From: Trichaptum fuscoviolaceum
Taxonomy: Eukaryota > Basidiomycota > Agaricomycetes > Hymenochaetales > Trichaptaceae
Reading direction: 5' to 3'
DNA length: 64,000 nt
NCBI GenBank assembly: GCA_910574455.1
Contig: CAJSYZ010000010.1
Location: 462,770 to 526,769, forward strand
Each line of letters opens with the position of its first letter. Position 1 is the first letter of the stretch. Shown piece by piece: positions 30,884 through 43,164 of the stretch. The translations under genes and the position numbers were made by a program. The notes beneath the pieces are model-generated. The model did no database searches and had not been told where the DNA came from. It saw only the letters and a program-made list of their open reading frames with translations.

Positions 30884-33449
30884 TCCCCTCTCATTGATTG
30901 TTCCTCCGTCTTGCTATCTTCGATACAGGCAATATTCTTGTATAATCAATCAAAGTTGAGAAACTTCGAACGGGAAGCGAGGGATTTACAACTCGGAAAG
31001 ACGACTCCTTTAGAAGACCACATGCATCACGAAATTGTTTCGTGCAAGGGATAGACTCAAGCGCATCGCACCTCGAGTAAGGAGCCCAAGTAGCATGGTC
31101 ACGGCAGCTACCCATATTACGGAGAAAAGGCGTAGCCGCTATTGCTGAGCTGCAAGCATATCGAACGAGAAGGGAAGAATTTCAGCAGCACTATCTTCAA
31201 GATTAGTAGGGCTCGCTCGTGCGACGCTCCATCGTACTTTCTCTGGGCTGTGAACTGAGCCTTCTGGGTATCTGTTTTTTGGCTGCGACCAACGGATGGT
31301 GTGGTATGAAGGGATAGGATTATAGTTGCGCGGTGCCAGTGAGTACCGTGGTTGAACTCGTGGTTGAATACTATTCTGATCGCCGTCAATACCCCAGAAC
31401 TGCACAGAATCTCTACTGATCTCTCTTAACTTTTATAAGTGATCTGAAATGACCATTGACTCAACTTCCTTCTCCTCTGGGATCCGAACATTTTAAACTT
31501 TGTGGCAGAGCGTTCCTACTTGGCAACCACTCGGGACATACTGCTTATCTCAGCGAGGCGAAAGAACCTTGAGAAGTGTATTGTATGAGGAGTGCAAAAA
31601 CAAAGTATCATCTTTTGTCTATGGGACCTAGCCGTCTAACGTGGTTCCGCCTTCAACTCGGTGTCGATCGTCAGAATACTGGTTCTTGTTTTGCGCTCTC
31701 GGAAATTGGGAACTGAGGTTTACAGCCAATTGAGAAACTGTTCTACTTCCTCATATTTACGCAGAAGTATTTGCGTCTGATCGACGGAAGGCTTAGAGGA
31801 TTGAATAAAACAAGGTGGCGGTGGAAAGCTTCGTCACCGTCGAAAATGGCTACCTTGAAACTGTGGTATGTCGTTATTCTGATCCAACCGGTTAATTAAT
31901 CTATTCTCCTCGACGCTAGAAGAAGAGCGCAATTGTGCGGCGCGGAAACAGTAATACTGGTCTACTACAGGGAGTCATGATCTCAGGCGAAAGTTAGCGG
32001 TTGCTAGATCGGATTGCTCCTGGTGAAATCAAAGGTACAGAGGCTAACTCCCCATTCAACAACAACATCACTGATCAGCGCAGACAGTAATTGAGCAGTC
32101 GTAAGTCAGTCTTGTTGCACTTCTGCCGAGTCTTCTCATCAACAACACATGTACGTGGCTCCGTTGGCTCCCATAACCACAATTGACGTATGTGATACAG
32201 GACGACGCCGCAAGTCTGGCTCCTTCATCGCCGCAGGCCACAGATAACATCATGCTGGAGATGACGGTGAAGTTAGCCACATTTCTCTTGTCTCTGGTGT
32301 AGGCGGCGGCTAATTGAATGACAAGGATGATACACTATACAAAAAACCAACACATCGAACCCCGGGCAAGGTGTTCTCGATCCAATCAGCGTCTCGGTGA
32401 GCGAGCACGGCATATAAGAGAATGTTAAGTTTTCTAACGTGTGATCCTATCTACGCTTTAGATTTTAGCGATTGGTGTGACGCTAACTCCGCTCAAGACA
32501 CAGAAACCAGGATTACGATGAACTGTCCATTCAATCGCCATCGCTCGCTGCTGAACCTCTACCAGCTCGGTTCTAGTCTGATATACATATTCCTATGTTT
32601 ATGACACTGAGATGCGATCCGAAAAACAGAATCATACCCGATATCTCCATTCTCCTCTTCGGACACCTAAAGTCACGAACGCCACCTCTTTTGCTTCTAC
32701 TTATATCAAAATATGTAGCCACATGATGAGAACAGTACATCTCTGTGCTAGCGTCGCGCCCATTCGTGGCCACAATCAAATAGGACTCATATTCTCTGCC
32801 GAGAGTCTACATCCTCTCCATCTGCTCAACTAAAATACTGGATTGATGTGTCTCACATTTACCGATGATTTATATAGGCGGTCAGTCCGGCTAGTTAGTA
32901 CAAGGAAGAGCGTTAAGGTTTGCGCAGTCACAGAAGGTGAAGACACGGAGATGTCGGTCTGCGACCACGCGCTCTACTATGAACTTCTCCGGCGTTTGCA
33001 TCATAAGTCACCTTCCATCTCACACGCCTCTTGTCCGCCCAAACTTCATCAAATGCTATCTGGATTGTATGAACAGGATCATCGGGCCGACCTGTTGGGC
33101 CATAGTAGCTTGAAGAGGTAGATAGACGATCATTCCTCCGATCTGCTGAAGGATGACTTGAATCTATCAGTATTGCATACTGGTTCAATATGGGCTATAT
33201 CGATCAGCTGGCCATTTAGCCTCGGTGCGAATATGCTTCCATGACTTGTCAATCAATCAGTTCACATATGTACACGCCAATGTAAAATTTTGGAGTATGT
33301 AAGTTTCCTTATTCTAATAACAATGTGTGACATCGCAAAAGACAATGTGAGGAATGTTCAGTGTTCAGCGCAGGTGAGCATACTTCACTTCTAAGTAATA
33401 AAATACTACATATTCAATAACATATTGTGGTTTGGGCGGACATAACTGA
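30884..33449. other. gene-poor stretch
   Basis: No supported gene in 2.6 kb. Minus frames at 31139-31405 and 32928-33188 look partly protein-like (the second includes FDEVWADKRRVRWKVTYDAN) but lack an ATG and recognisable splice partners. They could be exons of an unrecognised gene or relics. Confidence 0.4.
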
Positions 33450-33867
33450 ACATACATTCTCGCAAATTAAATGAAATCGCCCCCTTTCCGGAGCCAGGAA
33501 CTCCTTCTAAGCATCCCATGATTTCATTCCTCCTAATAAGTGCTGCTTATGAGCTAGCTTCTAGCCCAGAATTTTCATGCGTTCATTTCCTGCGAAATAA
33601 TCTAATGAGCTTCCTCGTGATATCCCTTTCGGCGGCGTTTATAGTCCCTGCTGCCCATACGCTCTGAAATGTGGTGAGGGTGTGAATATTTCTCAGGTAT
33701 GGACGAGTCAGATTGCCCTTCCGCGAGGTCCCGACTAGTAGTTTGAGTTGTAGAGGAAGGTGTGTCCGGGGGAGCGAGCAGCCGAGTGAATTGGCCGGAG
33801 GACGGGACGAGCTGGTGGGTCTTCCCTGCTCCGTATGGGCATCAGATTACAGTCAGCGTACTCGGCT

Positions 33868-34350
33868 TCACGTCAAGCACGCACTCTCCGCCATCGAGGG
33901 TCGTAGATTCCTATGCAGGATATCCATATAATTCCAAGTAATCGCCTGGGAGCAAGCAGCCCAGCTGGTGCAGAGGTGTGCCTCGGTTCCATACTGGGCA
34001 AGCCAAGTGGGTGCGGGTTCCGAGGAGCGCGAGATAAGATTACAACGTGGCACCAAATTCCTGTGTCGATTTTCTGTAAAGATGTTATTCACGTATGAAG
34101 ATATATCGTCTTGTATTTCATGACTGCGAGCGCCCTGTAAACGCCGAACAGCCGAAGTGATGAAAGTGATTCGTTGGGGTAGAACGCACCTCGATCGATT
34201 AGCAGGCCCTAGCACAGGCATTACGTTTAGTCTTCGACGTGTTATTCTCTGCTCGATCTCGGTTGAGATGATGTCTTCTAGCCAACGCGTGCACCTAATT
34301 TTACGAGAAATAAAGCGAACGGAATAATCTGTACGTATTTTCTCCTGCAT
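33868..34350 (-). pseudogene. decayed frame, possibly from a NACHT-type NTPase (left arm)
   Basis: The 160-codon frame includes VLPQRITFITSA, SHEIQDDISSYVNNIF and a Trp/Ala-rich end. The QDDI..Y block preceded by LPQRI.F.TS recalls the end of the NACHT domain in basidiomycete STAND NTPases, where RPE..I is followed by DI..Y. No P-loop is seen in the right place. The counterpart is at 54713-55168. The assignment is weak. Confidence 0.2.
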
Positions 34351-34533
34351 CGTGTAGGTGTCCGGATATTCATGACAAAATCAAAGAGAAACCAACAGGC
34401 GATTGCGCGAAAAGCCTGTTCAATTTCCCCGAAAAAAGATGAGGACACGCTTTGCACACCAAGCATGTTGTCCAAATAATGAACGAAAATTGGGGACACA
34501 CCTCAGGGACAGCGGCGGCGCCGGAAGCAAAGT

Positions 34534-34947
34534 TCAAGTTCCTCGGAGCATTGAACACGAGGCGGACTCGTCGTCCGAAAATCCCGTGAAATCCGGAACT
34601 AAATCAATGCGCACAATGCTCGCACAGCTCGCTGCAGATGGGTATGCAGGGCGGCGCCGATGGCGGGAGCATATTTGGCATCGTGGCTTTTCGCTCGAGG
34701 AAAGAGCGGAAAATAGACGCGTGGGCGGGTTCCGTGCTCGGTGTCCCAGAATGGAAAGGTCAAAGGACGGGAGCGTGCACTCGAAGGTCGCTGTGTCCGT
34801 GCCGAATACCCAATTATTAAGGAGGCTTCGGGCTTCTGGATTGGTGTGGGGAAAAGGCGCTCCGAAGATAGGGTGGTCATTATGGAAGAAATAGCGTGCT
34901 GTTCGTGGGCGTAGGGCTGACAAGCGTAGGAAGTAAATCAGCTCCAT
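34534..34947 (-). CDS. 137-codon frame conserved in both arms
   Basis: ATG 34947 to stop at 34534. The right arm copy (54077-54490) has the same start, stop and length, with 129 of 137 residues identical. The eight differences fall in three small clusters. The opposite strand is also open over most of it, so length alone is weak evidence of coding. No domain was recognised. Confidence 0.25.
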   Translation of the reverse strand: MELIYFLRLSALRPRTARYFFHNDHPIFGAPFPHTNPEARSLLNNWVFGTDTATFECTLPSFDLSILGHRARNPPTRLFSALSSSEKPRCQICSRHRRRPAYPSAASCASIVRIDLVPDFTGFSDDESASCSMLRGT

Positions 34948-35818
34948 ACGGTATTATGAAGAGGATGGTGAGCAGCACTGACTCACGATCATGTTGGGCA
35001 AGGGGGAATGTGGAAATTGGTCAAAATACCTCTGCCTTATTGTCTTCTGGAGAGGCGGTCGGTGCTATTTGTTTATTCCTCATTTCCCGTCCACGCAACG
35101 CAGCCGGGCGAAGCAAGCGAGGTCAAAGAAATATGAAACTAAAAGTATTCATCAAATTTGAGGCAAGGTTCAATGGCTGCTTACATGTCTATCCGTGAAT
35201 CGTGCTCAAAGTTCTAGGGGTGCGATGCGCTCGTGGTCTGTGGGGGAAAAGACGGAACAAGAGCAGAAGGGGCGCTGCAGGGAAAGACGTACGACGGTTC
35301 TAGACATAGTTCAGCTAGTCATCACTAAACAAGAGCAGATGACTAGATCTTCCGATAGGTGTCTAGGGACTAGGTTTAGTGGCGCGTTGATGACCAAGTA
35401 ACAATAATGCGGACCACCAGCAAGGAGTTTATAAGTACCGATGTGATCCAGAGTCTGTATATCTCAATGACGAGGTCCATGATTCGCCACAGTTAACCTA
35501 TCAAGAACGACGCTGAGGATGAGGCGCACCCTCTTAACTCTGGTGTATCAAGCCACAAATGTGCAAACCAAGATATGACCGAGATCCATGTCTTTAAGCA
35601 GATATTTCTTTATAAGAGACTCTTGCAATAAACAAAGTCCTGGATGAGAAGTAAGGTATTGGAGAAAAATGAGAGCGATGCTGAATAAAGACAATTGGCA
35701 GAAGAAACTTTCAAAGACGGTATTCGAGCCGTACTCATCTTTATTTTAATTAGCTTTGACCGGATGGTGGACTCATTCGATTCAACCATGCTTTCAAATT
35801 TACAAGGTAGAAAGATGG

Positions 35819-35819
35819 A

Positions 35820-35854
<35 letters not shown>

Positions 35855-35871
35855 GACGGACGGACGGACGG
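35819..35871. repeat. AAAG and GGAC microsatellites, left arm only
   Basis: About nine AAAG units followed by four GGAC units. The matching place in the right arm (about 53,250-53,300) has only a short GAAAGGAAAG-like stretch. The expansion therefore happened after the arms were made. Confidence 0.7.
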
Positions 35872-36489
35872 AGAAATATGAAATCCAGAGCAGGAAATGG
35901 GAAAGATGTTATGGAAAGACTTGCATCGTGAAGTACATATGTGGATAGAGTAAAGTCATTTCTACGAATGTACAATGCGAACATCTTTATAGTCATTGAC
36001 AATTTACCGTCAGCGTCTCCGCTAGAAGTAGGATAAAATGGAAATATAGAACGAAAATCATAGACGGAGCCGTCAAGGTGAAAACAACGCGAGATAAGTC
36101 ATAGAATAGCACTCACGAAAACAACACCTGTACCGAGAAGGAATGAATTGGATGGATTGAACGCCCCAAGACACAACCCTGTCCGTTTCACACGTAGACA
36201 TATATGAGACTCCATTTCAGGAAAGCCAGAGTGTAGAAGCCAGTTTGCCTCTATCTGTATCATGCAACATGCAATAGAACTAAGCAATGATAGTGGCACA
36301 TGTTCAATGTTGCAGCACAGAGAAGTTGCACCGGCTTCTTCACCTGGCATCCTCTGGAGTGGTGTGCATGGGTGAGAGAAAGATAAGAATATCGTTAGAG
36401 CAAGAAAGAAGGGTAGTCGGTAACTTCAAAGCGTAGACCAACATAGAAACTTGAAGAGAATGGATCGGAAATTAAGCACTGAATGCGAT

Positions 36490-36675
36490 TCACGCGATCA
36501 CCAAAGTCAGAGACGGTACGACGAGAGTTGCCTCTCGGGTCCGTTTCTCAGTCATTACTATCATGAACGTGATTCGAGGATTTGCGGATCGGTTTAAGAG
36601 TAAAATGACTCATCTTTGCCTAGAATCTCACACCCGAATCGACGTCGGTGATAGACCGTCGATCTACTAGCCGTT
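36490..36675. repeat. direct repeat within the left arm, copy 1
   Basis: Shares with 37195-37385 the order AGTCAGAGAC, CTCTCGGG, TCTCAGTCA, TGAACGTG, AATGACTCA, CTTTGC, TCTCACACCCG and GTAGACCGTCGATCT-like strings. The equivalent pair in the right arm is 52400-52590 and 51775-51960. Confidence 0.65.
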
Positions 36676-37194
36676 AGAGCTTTCTCCAGTACGCCTGACA
36701 GCTCATCGTATATGTAATTGGCTGGAATCGATATCTTTGCATGTGACTGAACAAAATGGACCACCATCTCGAACGTCTGATTGGTGAAAACAGGAAAAAA
36801 CACAATCATTCAAGATGTTGACAAGGTGAAAGAGAGAGATAAATCCTAAGTGCGCAAGTTCCAGCTGCACCGAGAGAACTGGGTAGCAATATGACAAATT
36901 ATTTCAAAAGTGGAAAAGATTCAAAAAGGCCTGCTTTCAGGAAGACCAGCGTACGGAAACCGGTGGATTGAACAAGTTTGCATGTGCAATCTCGATAACT
37001 AGAACATCATAATTGATGTCATTCTCTATGATTGCAATGCCCTGAACAATCCATCCGGCTTGCTCACCCGGAGCTTCCCAGAATTTCAGACATCCGCGAG
37101 TGTAACGTGTGCAGGAGCTTCCGTGCTTGGAGCAGAAAGAATGAAGAAGAGGAAACTTTTAGAGAGCGGGTCGCTCCGCACTCGCACGTCGCGG

Positions 37195-37385
37195 TTCGCG
37201 CGCATTGTAGAGTCAGAGACACCACGAGGCAGAAGTACGTCTCTCGGGCGCGTCTCTCAGTCAGAACTAGCTTGAACGTGTTATGAGAAATTGTGAATCG
37301 CCTTATGATAAGGAATGACTCACCTTTGCTCATAGTCTCGCACCCGGCGTCGGTGGTAGACCGTCGATCTCCCGGCTGCTTTAGC
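37195..37385. repeat. direct repeat within the left arm, copy 2
   Basis: Partner of 36490-36675, about 700 bases apart in the same orientation. Because both copies occur in both arms, this duplication predates the inverted duplication. Confidence 0.65.
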
Positions 37386-38841
37386 TAGTACCAATGTGCC
37401 TAACAACGCTCATTTCGATCCAAAAGGGTGTACAATGGCCTGCGCACAATGCTCGAAACATACGCGTGGCAGAAGTGCAACCGGTAAAGGAATTAGACTT
37501 GATGACTGAGCGTTCCGGTCGCACTCCATGGCTAATTAAAGCCCATTGAATGAGTATAGGTGACTGGTTATGTGTGGGAAGCCGATGTATGTGTCTGCGA
37601 GTTGTCGTACGTGCAATGCGCTAGATGGTGACGGTAAGAGTTCAAGTGAGATGGTGGACTCACAAGAGACGACTCACGCAGACTCAAGAGATGCCGAGAT
37701 CTGTGCGCCGTCAATCTCGGCATCTCCCATTTGCGCCGATCAACTGTGAACACAACTTGAAACTGCGCTGCCTCACTCTTTAAAGCAAGCCTTTCTTGAA
37801 CCTCCTAGGGCATTGACTTCATGTAAGTTCATTAATATCATGGTAAGGTTTCCGAGTCTCCGAGCTGCCCATTGCGGTGCAAAGTCTCTAATATTGGCGT
37901 CGGATGGATGACGTTGCCCTAGTCATAACCGAAGATGGCCTGGGTCCGTGGGTCGGGCGTAATGAGTTTGAGTTCTCAGCTGCAGCTCGGGTTGGAGAGC
38001 TGGACTATACTTACAATTGTGTGTACGTTACTATGTAGCTCGCTATGATCAATCTCTGCTTATACCCTCACTGATCTCTAAATCGATCTTAGAATGGATG
38101 CTAATCTCATTATTTTTCACTTCACTTTTCCGTTACAATGAAGTTTTCCGACGCATTCTGCAAGGCGAATGACCCAGAAGAAGTCGATTCCAGAGTCCAG
38201 ATGTACCATATCGGATACATGCGTTCAGATTGCGCCTCCAATTCAAACATTGTCCCCTGAGCCATCCTCGCAACACGGGCGCCTACTATATCCAGATTAG
38301 CGCCAACGTGAAACACAGCATAAGATCGACGTTCTCAGCATCCCAAAAGCGCCGCCCGCGTCCGGCGTTCTCTCTACTATCCACGAACACACTGGCACAC
38401 AGATAACCATCATATTCACTGCCTCCTCGCCGCTGATAGCTCGTGTTTTACTCTCCTGCTTTCCCACTATGGCCCAATCGTGGTCAACGGGCCCTTTTCT
38501 TTGCATGCGCAGCCGGACAATCCTCGCCGATCTACTAGTAGAGACATCGGTAAGTCCGAGTGGCATAGTATACTAGTACTACGCAGTGAAAGCGATGCGC
38601 TGCGCCTACGGCCGGAGTTCTCGGACATCCCGTACAGGCCATCCTCTGACTAGCGAAAGCATCTCCTGTGGCACTTTGTGGCTTTGTATACTGGCCTTAG
38701 GCACCTTTTCTTAGTTCCATGTATGTGGACGTTGCGGCGACCTCTCCATCTACGACTTTCCATTGATGTGACTTCACCTAACAGGACCCCATGCGATGGT
38801 GAGTGCGATCAGTTTCTCAGATGTTGTGATAATGTACAGCA

Positions 38842-41800
38842 GCTCCGTCCCATTTAATCTTATGTTTTGATTCCCGGGATATTTGGTTTACGACTTCGAT
38901 CTTTCGGAATCTCCTCTCAGTGCGCAGCGCACATCTTCTCCTATGCTATGAACAGCGCACCGAGGAGCTCATCATCATCTTCTTGCGCTGCTGTATCACA
39001 GAAGCGATTAAGTTTCATCTACCGGTGAACATTGACCAGCAGAGTTCAGGTATGTCTCTGACAAGCGCTCATTTGAACATACCCATCGCATCGCGATCGG
39101 ACCTTCCAAAGACACCGGGTTCTAAATTCTGATGATCACCGACTCACCGAGGCGACTTCCATCAACCTCCTCTGCTCCTCTGCTCCTCTCTGAGCACGGC
39201 TTCAGAGCAGTCTATCTTCGTTGACTTGCCAGCAAAGCATCCCGGTCAATACGCAGGTCTCGGATGTTCAGAACTCTAGGTAAAAAGGGTTGTGATCTTC
39301 ATACCCGGACCATCTATGCGAGTGTTCAGTGATCACAGCCTACTACCGGTATAACTGATGACCTTCTAAATCATGCCTCGGGCTGTGGTGCAGTGTCTTG
39401 AACCTTCCCGATATGTATGGATGGATATCTACGACGAATGCCAAGGTCCGGCAATGATGCTGCTCCCTCAGGCTATAGTCAAGTTTATCACCAGCCTGAG
39501 AAAACCCAAGAATAAACCAACGAATGAAAAAAAAATAGAAATTATTTCTTCTTTACAAGTCGATGACTTCATGATCCCGGCCAAAAACTACAGTGAACCA
39601 CAAACCAAAACCACAAACACCAGATATTTGTAGGTCCAGTCCGAGTCCGGCGCGCTCAGGTTCGCAACGGAGCACGTTTCCCGTCGCTTGTCGCTTCAGT
39701 CGGCTGTGCCTAAAATTAAAGTCTCTCTTGTGTGTCCGCGACCGCCACCGTGACGGCTCTCCAGGCCCGATGTCCGAATACGTACCATCGATCCTTCTCT
39801 CGTTCCCTTCAAGTTTCCTTCCGTCAAACAATCTGCCTCCGTCCTCTCTGCCTAAAACCCGGCTCCTACTGGTCTAAGCGAGGGTATCCTACCGGTGTAT
39901 GATGTTATGTATACATGTGGCTTCGGAATGACGGGCGAAAACGTGGTCAACGTGGCCGAGGAGGCAATGCTATTCCTACGTACGCGCACGCAGCGCTCCA
40001 AGTTTCCAACCCACGAGGCCATGGATCTTATATGCTTTTTACATCTTTCCTTCCTTAAATTAATGAACCCATCATCGTTAGCGGGGGGCCGGGTGGTTAC
40101 GCACCTACAGTAATGTACATACATATGTATAGTCCTTCATTTCTTGTACTGTACTTTTCAAGAAACCTCGTAACATTACAATCTGCTTTTCATTCTGCCT
40201 TAGTGAGCAGCAAACATAGTTGTGTTTGCATTTATGTATGTACGCAAAGTAGAGTGTGTCTGCGCAGCGGATGTCCGAGTCGCAAAATGCAAGGAAGCAT
40301 CATATGGGTCTCTGAATGACGGACTCGAAATGTAAGCGATATCATGATTAATCTAATCACAAGCAGTGGTCATACGGAACGCAGTAGCAGTAGCAGTCAC
40401 GGTACGACGTCAAGTCAAGGCCCGCGCACACCGTAGAGCTGAACAGCCTTCGCCTCAGAGCGTATCCCTGACGTCCATTCGCTCCACTCCCGATGAAACG
40501 ACCTATCCGTAGTCCATGTCGTAGTATACACATCAATAAATTAACATTCTTGAGCAAGTGACCACTAGCAGGAGGACCGGAGGATACAATGACTCACCGC
40601 CGGATGCCAGTCTTAGGCATTCATAGTGTAGTGTTAGGGAAGATCCGGGATGTGTATCCTGGATATCGATTAGACGTAGAAATAGGCTGGTTTGATAGGC
40701 TGATCGACTGCGCAACGCAAAGTCTCTTCGCAATCCACTCGGAATATACATACATTGCATGACTAGCACGCCGAAAGATTAATAGGAATGCACAAGAATG
40801 CAAACACCCGTGACCCGAATTACATTTCATCTTTTCATCTACTATAATCTTTAATATCCCGCTTGAATCATTTGGCGTAGTCAAGTCCTGTCGTCGACTC
40901 GTCCGAGACTAGACTAAGTAACTAAACGTCCGGAGGCTCAGCGCTCAATATACTGGAATTCAGCGGTTCAATATGTCCAGTATGTCACTGGCCGACAGTG
41001 AAGTTCGCATTCTTAGGCTTCATGACCGTGACAAGCTTTCAGGCATGCTCATGAGTCCATGAATCCATGATCGTTGCCAATTAATGTACTGCAAGTCGAC
41101 TCAGATCACCCGGACCCAGACATCAGACGTCACCTTATCCAAATACAGAACCCACTCTGGCACATATTTGCATTTTCCTGCATTCTTCGCTCGCTCTTGT
41201 CCGGTCTTATCCGTATCCGTATCGCAGCATATACAGAACGAGCGAACGCAGCTGAAAATAGGACTCGAGATGAGAAAGGCCTCGCACAAGCAACAACAAG
41301 CAACAAGACTGTTTAATTTGATCGTCGAGAGGATAGGTTGAATACTAGTGCCGATCGCATCATCTACGCGCCATTACAGGATTAGAAAATCGACGATTAA
41401 TGAAGAGGATGTCACGGTCGCCTAGTCGGACCAAGGAAATCAATGATAAATATAGGAGCAGAGGCAGAGGATGGAGAGCAAGCAAGAATCGTGACCCGCC
41501 CGGAAGCAGATCCGTACACCCGAGCCCGGAGATTTCTTGTTCTGAGTTCATCATGTCTGTTCGTATGTCGAGTTCGACGTTAAGATGGAAATGGAAGGAA
41601 AAGAAAAGCCCGGATCTGGGGAGTCAATCCATCATCACAGGCTACAACAGCGACCGGATTTGCCCGGGACGGCGCGGATACGCCATCAGTCGCTCACTCG
41701 CACAGGCCAATGGCCATTGATGCACACGCGGGCGCAGAATATCGCAATGGAAGACCCGGGTCCCGGATTCAAGTGGCCACTCAACTCATGATTTTGTTCG

Positions 41801-43164
41801 TCTTATCCCACCGGGAGCCGACCGCCCGCCTAGCTCTGAACTCTCCTCTTCTCTGAACCCTTACTCGGAGCGCCGACTCATCTCAGCAGGCTAAGAAACG
41901 TGCAACGTCGATCGAACGTCCGCGACGCCGGGAAATGCACAGATAATAATCTATATAGCGAAATTAACCCGGGTCTTCATACACATACACATTCACAGGC
42001 ATCGGACGTCGGACGTCAGACTCGGGGCCAGGGGGACAAGGGCACGGACTCAGGATCCTGTAATATACATACAAGATAAATGTATTAAAAGCTAAAGGAA
42101 CGGACATACGATCCGTGCCGAAGAGGGCGCGAGGGCAGAAAATGGAGAGCAAAGGAGTCGAGAAATGGGCACAAGAAATGGAGAGGCAAAGTCGGTACTA
42201 AATTAGCATGTCTGCAACTCGTCATTGCCACGCGCACGGGCTGCAATGCAGAGAAAGCAAAGCTGGGCTTGCCGCATGTTTATCTTTGCACGCAACTTTA
42301 GTCACTCCCCGTCGTCGATCGCGAGCTGCTCCTTCTCTGTCATGACATGACTTGGCGCCCCGCTGCACGGGAGCGCGTCCCGACCGAGCAGCTGTGAGTC
42401 GGCCCTCTGTGGGTAATATCGACGACGGTCAGCGGATGCAAATGTCGCTGATTTCCTTTTTGCATAAAAACAATAAGTGAAAGGGTTGGAAGGGGTGGGC
42501 TGTTGACGGCTGTTTGGGCCTACAATGGAAACAGGGAACGAGAGACCCTGTGGGCACGCCGGATCAGGAAACCAGTGCTCGTCGGCCCATTCAGTTGCGG
42601 CATATCAAGCCAATGCTGTAATCACCCCATCGTGCCTCGGACCACACCCACGGCGCGCAGTTCCGGGGTCCCACAATCCGAGTGCCATGGGTCCAGGAGC
42701 GGTTACGGGGGCCCTGCAAGAGAAGAAGAGGGGATTATTTGGAATTTTATGGGAGGGGGATATTTGATGATTAGGATAGCGCGTGCGGCCCAAACTGAAT
42801 GCTATACGACCAGTTGGCCGACATTCGAGTAGCTTGCAGCTATACCGAGTATAAGTATCTCCAGCCCTTTCCGCCCGCTCCCTTTTGTTTCCTCCCTCCT
42901 CAGCCAGAACAATTCGCGCGTCCGTCCGTCCGTCCGTCCTCCTCCAACGCGCTCCCCCCCTCTCCATTCTCGGCCTGCATAGGCACCACCAGCAGGAGCA
43001 CAGGTCTTATCGCGCTATCCGCTCTGCTGACCCCACTCTGCGACGCGATCGACACAGAACAGGGCGCGACGGAGGCTGCAGAGAGCCTTGGCCTCCTAAT
43101 TGTTTTCACGACTAGACCAGACCTGATCACGATCATACCCGCTGCACCCAATACCAAAGCAACG
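38842..43164. other. single-copy spacer and upstream region of the HMG-box gene
   Basis: 4.3 kb with no supported gene. Small frames at 39373-39633, 39593-39877 and 41400-41720 lack domains. From about 42,840 there is TATAAG, then CT-rich sequence with GTCC tetranucleotides (42919-42936), as expected of the promoter and 5' UTR of the gene at 43165. The long spacer would suit a regulated transcription factor gene, but that is inference. Confidence 0.45.

Larger units (their letters stand above)
33450..38841 (+). repeat. left arm of a 22 kb inverted duplication
   Basis: This 5.4 kb segment returns in reverse orientation at 50341-55590. Outer edge: AAATTAAATGAAATC at about 33466, and its complement at about 55549-55563. 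Inner edge: TGATAATGTACAGCA (38827-38841) and its complement TGCTGTACATTATCA (50341-50355). Matching landmarks in between have nearly constant coordinate sums (about 89,040 at the outer edge to 89,180 at the inner edge), so the arms are collinear with only about 140 bp of net length change. Sampled stretches look above 85-90 percent identical. No transposase is recognisable in the arm. Confidence 0.85.

Noticed and set aside
31139..31405. 88-codon minus-strand frame rich in Asn, Gln and Tyr
   Set aside because: It starts with GTG, overlaps another frame and has no recognisable feature.
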